A stretch of DNA of 11,954 nt. Source: an uncultured Oscillospiraceae bacterium (GTDB lineage Bacteria > Bacillota > Clostridia > Oscillospirales > Oscillospiraceae). The stretch spans positions 1 to 11,954 of the forward strand of contig CAAETL010000154.1 in the NCBI GenBank assembly GCA_900758955.1, read 5' to 3'. A program made the position numbers and the translations under genes. Positions 6,832 to 11,954 of the stretch are shown in pieces (position 1 is the first letter of the stretch; each line of letters starts with the position of its first letter). The notes beneath the pieces are model-generated. The model was not told where the DNA came from, searched no databases, and saw only the letters and a list, made by a program, of their open reading frames with translations.

Positions 6832-6905
6832 ATTAAGTCGATAAGGAAGGGGTTTTTCAAGATAGTACTTGCGTTATGCTATTACTTCTCTGCTTAATGT
6901 CCCTG

Positions 6906-7262
6906 TTATCTTGATTTTTCCATATTTTCATCCAAATACTGAAGAATAATTTCCAATAATTCTGAGTTGGTCGGTGCACTCACTAGAGACGGATCGAAGC
7001 GTTTCAGCCGGGAGGACGCCCTCTTCCAAGCGGCTTTGGCCGCCCTATGGATCGCTGATTTCACAGCGGCCTCTGAGCGATCGTTCGCCTCTGCAACCAG
7101 CGGGTATACATATTGCTCAAGATTACGCATCCTATCCTCGTTTTCCCAAACAAATTTCATTGCAGTCATTGTATCACCATATCCAAGACGAGAATTGTTA
7201 ATGCCAAAATAGCGTAGCGCTTCACGCAAATTCCAATTCAATTGTTTTACGGTATCTGTCAT
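6906..7262 (-). CDS. Stand-alone Spo0A C-terminal DNA-binding domain protein
   Basis: A 118-aa protein that covers only the effector domain of the sporulation master regulator Spo0A. It aligns by eye along the whole domain: LNWNLREALRYFGINNSRLGY, then YVYPLVAEANDRSEAAVKSA, IHRAAKAAW and the diagnostic APTNSELL (96-103), equivalent to KPTNSEF in Spo0A. There is no receiver domain, so control by phosphorylation is unlikely. In the recognition helix, positions matching arginines 211 and 214 of Bacillus Spo0A (remembered numbering) appear to be Ala66 and Ser69, suggesting different DNA specificity. ATG 7262 was chosen because GGGAGGG lies 7 nt upstream; a TTG 42 nt upstream is poorer. It is divergent from the membrane protein at 7618. 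A TTGTCGAT sequence resembling a 0A box lies about 70 nt upstream. Confidence 0.85.
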   Translation of the reverse strand: MTDTVKQLNWNLREALRYFGINNSRLGYGDTMTAMKFVWENEDRMRNLEQYVYPLVAEANDRSEAAVKSAIHRAAKAAWKRASSRLKRFDPSLVSAPTNSELLEIILQYLDENMEKSR

Positions 7263-7566
7263 AGGTCCACCCTCCCAATATACATTGGTAAGGCCGTATG
7301 ACAATTACCTCGCAAAAAATAGCGATTATCGACAAAATTTGCGAAAGATCGATGATACTTCCCCAAAACCCGAGCTGCAGTCTCACGGTGCGAACAGACT
7401 GTAAACCGGCTTGTCCTTCACAGATCGAGGTGTAATCAGCACGCTTTTCTGATATGTCGGCAGGCGTAATAGCGGCAGACCTATTGAACAAGAGATCCCG
7501 AACGCTGCGTAACCATGGCATGGGTCATTTTTCCACCGGCGCTTTGTAAGAAGAATTAAAATTTAC
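7263..7566. other. Intergenic region between the Spo0A-like gene and the membrane-protein promoter
   Basis: No gene is confidently supported. A minus-strand open frame (7222-7521, 99 codons) overlaps the Spo0A-like gene; its product has one hydrophobic stretch (GSIIDLSQILSIIAIFCEVI) but no recognised motif and no ribosome binding site, so it is not called. A TTGTCGAT 0A-box-like octamer lies at 7328-7335 (minus strand), and a 6-bp hairpin (CAGTCT/AGACTG) at about 7379-7402. No strong promoter for the Spo0A-like gene was found. This may be the decayed end of another gene. Confidence 0.4.
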
Positions 7567-7595
7567 TTGATTGCACCGCGCAAATTATGTATACT
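7567..7595 (+). promoter_or_regulatory. Promoter of the two-helix membrane protein gene
   Basis: TTGATT (7567-7572) and TATACT (7590-7595) are 17 nt apart, giving a short leader containing AAAGGAGG (7603-7610) before the ATG at 7618. Confidence 0.75.
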
Positions 7596-7617
7596 ATATC
7601 TAAAAGGAGGATTACAC

Positions 7618-8286
7618 ATGGAAACTAGCAATCCAACAACGATTAATTGGGGCGGCTCAAAAAAGGAATTAACAACCACAGCCGCGCTTTGCCTTGTGCT
7701 TGGCATCCCACTTCTTCCGGTCACATTTTTCGGTACGTTCGCCGCATTTCCTCTTGGTCTGCTCCTGCTCGTTGTAGACGTTTACGCCATTTGGCGGGGA
7801 TACAAAAGCTTAAAAAAATTGAGCGAAATGAAACAGCAAGGCGTAGAAACATTTGAGGATTACTTACAGCAAGCCGCATTCGTGGAGACAACAGCCTTTG
7901 GAAGGCTGAAAGTTGATGAGTCGAACAGAAAGTTTTTGGTGCAGTATTTGGGGGATATTGTGATCCATGATTTCTCTGAAATTCAAGAGGTGGAAATCCG
8001 ACAAAATGGAGATGTATTTCAGGCTGACGGCGGCATCTTTCGAGATGGGTCAGGAAAAGCTTTTTCCGACATGATCAGTACCGTAGTCAATGCCGCGCCC
8101 GAGGCGGCCCCACAAGCCATTACCAGCCTTTCCGTCACGGTTCGATTGAATCATCCCACTTGTCCGGTGGAGAGAATCTCCTATATTAGCAGCGGCAAAG
8201 TGAGCACCGCTTCCCCCAAATATCTGGCCCTGCACGAAAATGTACAAAATGCCGCCAATTTGTTGCTGGCAACAATGAACGTGTAA
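7618..8286 (+). CDS. Membrane protein with two N-terminal helices and a possible PH-like tail, unknown function
   Basis: A 222-aa protein. Residues about 20-58 are hydrophobic and broken by Pro31 and Pro34 and by Phe-rich turns, probably two transmembrane helices forming a hairpin; a basic stretch (RGYKSLKKLSEMKQQ, 60-74) and a soluble, mostly beta C-terminal half follow. The region 97-130 (FGRLKVDESNRKFLVQYLG, IHDFSEIQEVEI) and the end (SVTVRLNHPTCPVERISYIS, then a final helix) resemble the PH-like tail of DUF4428/SHOCT-type Firmicutes proteins, a tentative likeness from memory. The ATG at 7618 has AAAGGAGG 7 nt upstream; an upstream in-frame start at 7567 would overlap the -35 box. It is transcribed alone, divergent from the Spo0A-like gene, and ends at a double hairpin. 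No function is assigned. Confidence 0.8.
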   Translation: METSNPTTINWGGSKKELTTTAALCLVLGIPLLPVTFFGTFAAFPLGLLLLVVDVYAIWRGYKSLKKLSEMKQQGVETFEDYLQQAAFVETTAFGRLKVDESNRKFLVQYLGDIVIHDFSEIQEVEIRQNGDVFQADGGIFRDGSGKAFSDMISTVVNAAPEAAPQAITSLSVTVRLNHPTCPVERISYISSGKVSTASPKYLALHENVQNAANLLLATMNV

Positions 8287-8332
8287 GCTTTGGGAACCCA
8301 ATTCCTTCGACACAACTACACAGAAATAGAAA

Positions 8333-8410
8333 CGCCGCCCCCGGCTTTGGCGCACCAGGGGCGGCGTAAGCGGGCGATCGGTTTGACAGCCGATCACCCG
8401 CTTTTGTTAT
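8333..8410. terminator. Double-hairpin terminator between convergent genes
   Basis: The first hairpin is CGCCGCCCC (8333-8341) with GGGGCGGCG (8358-8366). The second is AAGCGGGCGATCGG (8368-8381) with CCGATCACCCGCTT (8390-8403), one internal C-A mismatch, followed by TTTTGTTAT on the plus strand. It ends the membrane-protein transcript. Read on the minus strand, the first hairpin is followed by TTTCTATTT and probably ends the DtxR-like operon, so it appears bidirectional. Confidence 0.82.
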
Positions 8411-8454
8411 CTTGATGGGGCGGATCCTAAGAAAGCCTGGAGGAAAGGACTTCT

Positions 8455-8823
8455 TCATGACCCTTTCGCCCCTTGCCGTCGCACAACGGCAAAGCTCTCC
8501 GCACTAATGGCATGTTCCAATCGACATGCATCGGCATGCGCCCGTTCCATTGAGACACCCAATTCCATGAGCTTTTGTTCAAAGAAGCAGTGCCGTTCAT
8601 AAATCGCTTCCGCCTCCGCTCGGCCAGTTTCGGTTAGCTCCAGGGCGCCGTCTTCCTGCATCCTCACAAAGCCTCCCTCACACAGTTTTTTTAGTGCAAT
8701 GCTGATACTTGCTTTTGAAAAGCCCATAAAATGCGACAGATCCACCGAGCGAACGGCGCCCATTGTATCCTTTAAAATAAGAATTGATTTTAAGTAATTT
8801 TCCCGTGATTCGCCTAACGACAT
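8455..8823 (-). CDS. Short DtxR/MntR-family metal-dependent transcriptional regulator
   Basis: A 122-aa protein with an N-terminal winged helix (residues 5-68: ENYLKSILIL, then FSKASISIALKKLCEGGFV as recognition region) and the DtxR dimerisation/metal domain. The ligand pattern of DtxR is kept: His78 and Glu82 (RHCFFE), His96, Cys100, Glu103 and His104 (HADACRLEH) match DtxR His79, Glu83, His98, Cys102, Glu105 and His106; DtxR Met10 corresponds to Asn9. There is no C-terminal SH3-like domain. It should bind DNA when loaded with Fe(II) or Mn(II). AAGGAGG lies 7 nt before the start. It is last in an operon with MarR (32-nt gap) and the 87-aa protein. No metal transporter gene adjoins, so its target is not evident here. 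Confidence 0.9.
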   Translation of the reverse strand: MSLGESRENYLKSILILKDTMGAVRSVDLSHFMGFSKASISIALKKLCEGGFVRMQEDGALELTETGRAEAEAIYERHCFFEQKLMELGVSMERAHADACRLEHAISAESFAVVRRQGAKGS

Positions 8824-8855
8824 GCCACTCCCTCCTTATCATTCCGTCATGTACC

Positions 8856-9359
8856 TTAGAAATGAGGATCGCCAAAGCCGCGCCGATGTCCACGAAGCTC
8901 ACGCCTTCTGCCACGATTGGGCGGGTCCATGGACTGCTCCTCCATGGTGTGAATCAAACGGCGAAGATAATCGCTGAGCTGCGTCTGCTCTTCCTCGGAT
9001 AGGCAGTCAAAAAGATTGGCTTCATCCTGCAGATCTTCCTCCGAGGCGCCCACCCCTTTTTCCGTCAGGCGGACCGTAATCACGCGCCTGTCAGTTTCCG
9101 AGGGCGCGCGGGTAACATAGCCGTTTTTCTCAAGTTTGGCCAGCAGTTCACCCAGAGATTGGGAGCGAAGCCCCATAAGCTCAGCCAGTTCTTTTTGTGT
9201 AAACTCCGGCTTCAGTTTTAAAAATTTCAGCACCCGTCCCTGTCCGCTGTAGGGCGTCCCCATTGGTCCGTTTGCCATGTGGCGCCGATGAAACCGTCTT
9301 ACCAGAAGGCCATGCATTTGCATAAACTGCTCCAATAAGTCGTGATTTTTTTCATCCAT
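8856..9359 (-). CDS. MarR-family transcriptional regulator with Arg/Gly/His-rich tail
   Basis: A 167-aa protein with the MarR winged helix at about residues 38-102: GQGRVLKFLKLKPEFTQKEL, then LGELLAKLEKNGYVTR and the wing SETDRRVITVRLTEKG, flanked by dimerisation helices (1-35, 104-140). The last 20 residues (NRGRRRELRGHRRGFGDPHF) are rich in Arg, Gly and His, longer than a minimal MarR, and may touch DNA or metal. GAGGGGG lies 7 nt before the ATG at 9359. It sits 12 nt after the 87-aa gene and 32 nt before the DtxR-like gene. Three GAAGGTA(C/T)CTTC palindromes at the operon promoter are the natural candidates for its autoregulatory binding sites, although the DtxR-like protein could also use them. 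No ligand can be assigned. Confidence 0.9.
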   Translation of the reverse strand: MDEKNHDLLEQFMQMHGLLVRRFHRRHMANGPMGTPYSGQGRVLKFLKLKPEFTQKELAELMGLRSQSLGELLAKLEKNGYVTRAPSETDRRVITVRLTEKGVGASEEDLQDEANLFDCLSEEEQTQLSDYLRRLIHTMEEQSMDPPNRGRRRELRGHRRGFGDPHF

Positions 9360-9371
9360 TATAATTCCCCC

Positions 9372-9635
9372 TCAACCGTCCACAAAATAGAGTTTGTATT
9401 GGCCGTGCAAGACCAGCGCCAAGAGCTTACACGAAACCGGCGGAAACCCATATGCAATATACCGCTTTCCCCAAAGCTCAATCTGCTGTATTGGCCGCCC
9501 CCCCATCTTGCCGATCTCCAATTTGCATTCCATCATTGCGGCATCCAGGGACTTGGTTTCCGACGCAATGATCCTGTAAAGATCGTTGATCAAGACGGCC
9601 GGTAGTAATTTTTGAATATCGGGGGCTATGGTCAT
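9372..9635 (-). CDS. Hypothetical protein, 87 aa, first gene of the MarR/DtxR operon
   Basis: I do not recognise this protein. It is small, mixed alpha/beta by composition, with no signal peptide or membrane segment: a helical first half (IQKLLPAVLINDLYRIIASE, then LDAAMMECKLEIGK) and a likely beta second half (RPIQQIELWGKRYIAYGF, KLYFVDG). It has only two cysteines (Cys37, Cys69). There is a faint resemblance to small DUF960-type proteins in the pattern of a short helix, then beta strands after a Gly-rich turn, too weak to name. AAAGGA lies about 9 nt before the ATG. It is first behind the strongest promoter in the window and tightly spaced (12 nt) to the MarR gene, so it is very likely expressed under MarR control and may be a ligand sensor, antagonist or accessory of the repressor; that role is inference. 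Confidence 0.75.
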   Translation of the reverse strand: MTIAPDIQKLLPAVLINDLYRIIASETKSLDAAMMECKLEIGKMGGRPIQQIELWGKRYIAYGFPPVSCKLLALVLHGQYKLYFVDG

Positions 9636-9669
9636 ATCGCATCATCCTTTCTTACCCCGCGCAACTTCG

Positions 9670-9740
9670 AAGGTACCTTTTATATTCGCATTATACAGGT
9701 ACCTTATCAAATTGTCAAGTAAAACTGTGAAGGTATCTTC
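9670..9740. promoter_or_regulatory. Three palindromic operators (GAAGGTAYCTTC) at the MarR/DtxR operon promoter
   Basis: The same palindrome occurs three times in 71 bp: AAGGTACCTT (9670-9679), AGGTACCT (9697-9704) and GAAGGTATCTTC (9729-9740), with centres 26 and 34 bp apart. The middle copy lies in the -10/-35 spacer, the first just downstream of the expected start near 9683, and the third upstream of the -35 box. This layout fits repression by dimers of an autoregulator, most simply the MarR protein of the operon. Confidence 0.8.
9690..9718 (-). promoter_or_regulatory. Perfect-consensus promoter of the 87-aa/MarR/DtxR operon
   Basis: On the minus strand TTGACA (9718-9713) and TATAAT (9695-9690) are separated by exactly 17 nt, a perfect SigA consensus. 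Such a promoter is normally strongly repressed, consistent with the operators over it. The leader to the ATG at 9635 is about 48 nt. Confidence 0.93.
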
Positions 9741-9755
9741 GTTTCCAGATCAAAG

Positions 9756-9799
9756 AAAAAAGACGTGATGAAATCAAATGATTTCATCACGTCTTTTTT
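9756..9799. terminator. Long bidirectional terminator
   Basis: AGACGTGATGAAATCA (9761-9776) is exactly complementary to TGATTTCATCACGTCT (9779-9794), with A's before and T's after on both strands, extending the inverted repeat to about 21 bp per arm. It ends minus-strand transcription arriving from the zinc-ribbon/WYL side just upstream of the MarR operon promoter and insulates that promoter. Confidence 0.92.
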
Positions 9800-9815
9800 T
9801 ATGCCGTCTCATGGT

Positions 9816-9959
9816 TTACACTGGGGGGGACTGCGCATCCTCTTTCAAGTATGCCTTGCTTTTCTGAACTGCCCAAACATAATTGACTGGAGGTTGTCGA
9901 TCTGCAGTATGACCCCATCTTGGTTCGCCCGCCCCCAGTTCAACAACAACTGATGCCAT
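9816..9959 (-). CDS. Possible short gene or gene remnant, 47 aa
   Basis: This short minus-strand frame reads MASVVVELGAGEPRWGHTAD, then RQPPVNYVWAVQKSKAYLKE and DAQSPPV. Its end has protein-like composition and the stop lies only 17 nt before the terminator at 9756-9799, as expected for the true end of a transcript. However, there is no ribosome binding site before the ATG, an in-frame stop lies seven codons upstream, and another minus-strand frame (stop at 9845-9847) also reads plausibly. It may be the C-terminal remnant of a frameshifted gene. The rest of 9801-10013 shows nothing else. Confidence 0.25.
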   Translation of the reverse strand: MASVVVELGAGEPRWGHTADRQPPVNYVWAVQKSKAYLKEDAQSPPV

Positions 9960-10013
9960 TCGTAGAGATGGACATCAACGTCCCTCAGGTTCTGATCCCG
10001 CCGCCAATGCCCC

Positions 10014-10280
10014 TTACTCTGCCTTCCAACGTTTCAGTGTGGGAAAAAACGCTTTCATCATGTTGCGGGCGTCATTCTCCGTCATGCCGGAGTTCCCAGA
10101 GGTCATGTGAGGGACACAGAATTCGATCATCTCATCCATAGAGCCATCGGTTGTAAACGCCCCGTTTTCATAGCAATACTTGCAGTAATCCTCACTCCTG
10201 CTCCCATCCGCTTCCGTTCCATACAGTTCCGCCGTGCTGCCCATGGGCATCCCACAGCTTTGGCAATACTTTTCTTCCAT
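10014..10280 (-). CDS. Small putative zinc-ribbon protein
   Basis: An 88-aa protein of the short zinc-ribbon family often annotated only as putative zinc ribbon domain. Four cysteines in two pairs, CQSC (6, 9) and CKYC (33, 36), form the expected zinc site, linked by MPMGSTAELYGTEADGSRSEDY; the C-terminal helix carries the family signature MTENDARNMMKAFFPTLKRW (66-85). Cys55 and His58 (CVPH) are extra possible ligands. The start at 10280 is preferred over an ATG three codons upstream because AAAGGA lies 9 nt before the former but abuts the latter. A possible extended -10 (TGGTATGAT, 10330-10322 on the minus strand) lies upstream. The gene follows the WYL regulator by 72 nt with no clear terminator between, so they may be co-transcribed. 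Function unknown. Confidence 0.85.
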   Translation of the reverse strand: MEEKYCQSCGMPMGSTAELYGTEADGSRSEDYCKYCYENGAFTTDGSMDEMIEFCVPHMTSGNSGMTENDARNMMKAFFPTLKRWKAE

Positions 10281-10352
10281 TTCTTTCATTCCTTTCTGTT
10301 GGTTTTCCTTATTGTGATCCCATCATACCATACATAAAGTGACAACAGTGCG

Positions 10353-11270
10353 TCATGTTATGTCTTCTGAATAAAATTTTTCTAACATTCTAATTTGGGT
10401 CAACAGGTGTTGTTTGACACTTTGCGGCTCTACCACCCGAACAGACGTTCCGAATGATACCAAAAAACGATACAGCCAGTCATCATTGGGCAATTGAATG
10501 GCAACGGTCAAGGAACCGTCCTCCTGTCGAGTGACGTATTTGCTGTCAAACTCATCGTAAACTCGAAAGGCGGCACGAGGTGAAAATTGTAATTTTAACG
10601 AAATCAGCGAACCTGTCGGATCCTGCGCCGCTTCCAGGGGCGGCGGGGAAAACTCTCCCTCTGCAAAGCCTTCCGCTAAAACCGTACTATGCAGCATTCT
10701 GCTGACCTTAAAGGTCCGATACGCCTGTTTGCTTAAGCAGTAAGCTTGTACATACCACGCTGTAGACTTGAATACCAATTTGAGGGGACAGACCGTCCGC
10801 TCTGTAATCTGCCCTGAGGCGCTTGGATAGGTAAACGAAACGCGCTGCTTGTTGAGAATCGCGTTCTTGAGCAGTTCGAACTTTTCTTTGTCCGGGGTCA
10901 TATTCCCCCAACGGGAAAAATCCACTTCAATCCAGGTCGTATCTGTTTTCTGAAACAGCGCGCCAAGTTTGGATAGAAGCTGATTTGCATCAATATGCCG
11001 GGTTGATCCCAGGCTTTGCAGCGCCATCAAAATCTGGTTTTGTTCTTCCTCTGTAATCGTGGTTTTGTCCAGGACATAGTGATCCAGCAGCGAAATCCCG
11101 CCGCCTTTTCCCTTGACAGTGTAAATGGGAACACCCGCCATGCTCAGCGTCTCGACATCCCGCAATATGGTTCGTTTTGATACCTCAAAATGGGCCGCCA
11201 ATGCATTGGCGGTCATACGTTTCTTGTCTATGAGAAGATAGACAATCGCAAAAAGCCTGCTGATCTGCAT
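10353..11270 (-). CDS. WYL-domain transcriptional regulator (YafY type)
   Basis: A 305-aa protein with the standard architecture: an N-terminal HTH_11-type winged helix (residues 1-58; MTANALAAHFEVSKRTILRD with wing YTVKGKGGGI), a WYL domain around 120-215 containing AWYVQAYC (171-178) and RTFKVSRM (185-192), and a WCX-like C-terminal region ending near 300. WYL proteins sense small ligands or nucleic acids, often ones tied to damage or defence. ATG 11270 is chosen because the HTH begins at once and a good -10 (TATACT, 11295-11290) lies just upstream; a GTG at 11318 would be upstream of that promoter. The Shine-Dalgarno is weak (GGGGTGAT). It is followed by the zinc-ribbon gene and is divergent from the tyrosine recombinase, so either neighbour could be its target. 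Confidence 0.9.
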   Translation of the reverse strand: MQISRLFAIVYLLIDKKRMTANALAAHFEVSKRTILRDVETLSMAGVPIYTVKGKGGGISLLDHYVLDKTTITEEEQNQILMALQSLGSTRHIDANQLLSKLGALFQKTDTTWIEVDFSRWGNMTPDKEKFELLKNAILNKQRVSFTYPSASGQITERTVCPLKLVFKSTAWYVQAYCLSKQAYRTFKVSRMLHSTVLAEGFAEGEFSPPPLEAAQDPTGSLISLKLQFSPRAAFRVYDEFDSKYVTRQEDGSLTVAIQLPNDDWLYRFLVSFGTSVRVVEPQSVKQHLLTQIRMLEKFYSEDIT

Positions 11271-11289
11271 CCGATCACCCCATAGAAAT

Positions 11290-11298
11290 AGTATACCA
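11290..11298 (-). promoter_or_regulatory. Extended -10 promoter of the WYL regulator
   Basis: TGGTATACT on the minus strand is an extended -10 element; no good -35 is seen at 16-18 nt. The predicted start near 11283 gives a very short leader to ATG 11270, which may explain the weak Shine-Dalgarno. Confidence 0.5.
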
Positions 11299-11357
11299 TA
11301 TTCTCGGGTTGGCAACACATCTCAATTCCGCCACTGGTCGCAAATGACGATCGCCGG

Positions 11358-11366
11358 TGATACAAT
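11358..11366 (+). promoter_or_regulatory. Candidate extended -10 promoter of the tyrosine recombinase
   Basis: TGATACAAT (TGn-TACAAT) on the plus strand lies 33 nt before the recombinase ATG; the -35 region is poor. It is divergent from the WYL promoter, with about 60 bp between the two -10 elements. Confidence 0.45.
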
Positions 11367-11398
11367 AGTAACAAATTGTATGATAGGAGTGTATTGCA

Positions 11399-11954
11399 AT
11401 GGAGCCATACGCACTGACAGGAGACCGCATTGCCACATTTGTTCAAGCGTTAAAAGAAGAGGAGCGCAGCCCTGGAACCATTGAAAAATACAGTCGAGAC
11501 GTGCGCGCATTTGCAGCCTGGTTGGATGGTAGGTCGGTGACGAAAGAAGTAACGGCCGCTTGGAAAGAATATCTGTTGTCCAGTGGGTACGCGCCTGTTA
11601 CCGTGAATTCGATGTTGGCCGCGCTCCACGCGTTATTTCGCGTTATGGGTTGGGATACCTGTAAGGTCAAGTCCTTGCGGCTGCAAAAGCGTCTGTTTCG
11701 AGACAAGTCTCGTGAGCTGACCCGCGAGGAATATACCCGATTGCTGTCTGCGGCGCAGGAACTGGGTCGGGAACGGCTTTCCCTGCTCATGGAGACCATT
11801 TGCAGCACAGGGGTGCGGGTCAGCGAGGTGCCGTACCTCACGGTGGAAGCAATGCGCCAAGGGCGGGCGGAAATTTTTTTAAAGGGAAAAATTCGGACCA
11901 TCCTGCTTCCCGCCAAACTGTGTCGAAAGCTGCTGAAATACGCCAAGCGAAACA
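11399..11954 (+). CDS. Tyrosine recombinase / phage-type integrase, N-terminal part (runs off window)
   Basis: The first 185 codons are present. Residues 8-88 form the SAM-like, DNA-binding N-terminal domain of tyrosine recombinases (IATFVQALKEEERSPGTIEK, YSRDVRAFAAWL, TVNSMLAALHALF). The catalytic domain starts near 105 (ELTREEYTRLLSAAQ), with catalytic Arg140 in CSTGVRVSEV and the beta-hairpin lysine region FLKGKIRTILLP (160-171). The HxxR and tyrosine motifs lie outside the window. AGGAG is 9 nt before the ATG. The product resembles a recombinase type common in Clostridia genomes, smaller than a typical phage integrase. No recombination site or excisionase is seen here. Whether it belongs to an element to the right, or is linked to the tRNA-Ala at 6547, cannot be decided. 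Confidence 0.9.
   Translation, partial: MEPYALTGDRIATFVQALKEEERSPGTIEKYSRDVRAFAAWLDGRSVTKEVTAAWKEYLLSSGYAPVTVNSMLAALHALFRVMGWDTCKVKSLRLQKRLFRDKSRELTREEYTRLLSAAQELGRERLSLLMETICSTGVRVSEVPYLTVEAMRQGRAEIFLKGKIRTILLPAKLCRKLLKYAKRN

Noticed and set aside
6807..6873. 10-bp direct repeat AGTACTTGCG (6807-6816 and 6864-6873)
   Set aside because: One copy is the terminator loop; too short and isolated to support an attachment site.
7222..7521. Minus-strand 99-codon frame overlapping the Spo0A-like gene
   Set aside because: No ribosome binding site, no recognised motif, and overlap with a better-supported gene; kept only as a note on the intergenic region.
8306..8312. Perfect TGTCGAA (0A-box core) on the minus strand
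   Set aside because: It lies just after the membrane-protein stop codon, not in a promoter; a 7-mer is expected by chance in a window this size.
10314..10342. TTGTCA/TATGAT promoter for the zinc-ribbon gene
   Set aside because: The spacer is only 12 nt; at best an extended -10 promoter without a -35.

Overview
The window looks like chromosomal DNA from a Gram-positive, spore-forming-type Clostridia, most likely Oscillospiraceae (relatives of Flavonifractor, Oscillibacter or Intestinimonas). This is inferred from the GC-rich left half, strong AGGAGG ribosome binding sites, SigA-type promoters, a lysine riboswitch on dapA, a Spo0A-type DNA-binding domain, and the make-up of the small regulators. 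No species can be fixed from the sequence alone.

Left part (1-6426, GC-rich). On the minus strand, dapA and the start of dapB (4-bp overlap) form a lysine/diaminopimelate biosynthesis operon. A consensus promoter, a full lysine riboswitch (L box) and an intrinsic terminator precede it, which is a complete attenuation module. Upstream on the same strand is a four-gene operon with its own promoter: a histidine-phosphatase/GNAT fusion, a YgiQ-type radical SAM protein (ATGA overlap), an Fpg/Nei-like protein without the usual catalytic N-terminal proline, and a low-molecular-weight protein tyrosine phosphatase. A 51-codon membrane-peptide gene is divergent from this operon.

Middle (6487-6681). 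A tRNA-Ala(GGC) has its own promoter and a strong terminator whose 3' arm is tandemly duplicated. From here rightward the DNA is visibly more AT-rich and accessory in character.

Right part (6682-11954). It holds a free-standing Spo0A C-terminal domain (minus), a divergent two-helix membrane protein with a possible PH-like tail (plus), and a minus-strand regulatory operon of an unknown 87-aa protein, a MarR repressor and a short DtxR/MntR-like metalloregulator. That operon is driven by a perfect-consensus promoter overlapped or flanked by three copies of a GAAGGTA(C/T)CTTC palindrome. Beyond a long bidirectional terminator lie a small zinc-ribbon protein and a WYL-domain regulator (minus), then the first 185 codons of a tyrosine recombinase (plus) running off the end. 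The GC change next to the tRNA, plus the recombinase, suggests but does not prove an integrated island.

The most unusual items are the triple-operator MarR/DtxR operon, the receiver-less Spo0A effector domain with an altered recognition helix, the proline-less Fpg-like protein and the phosphatase-acetyltransferase fusion. No clear defence system, CRISPR array or insertion sequence is seen.
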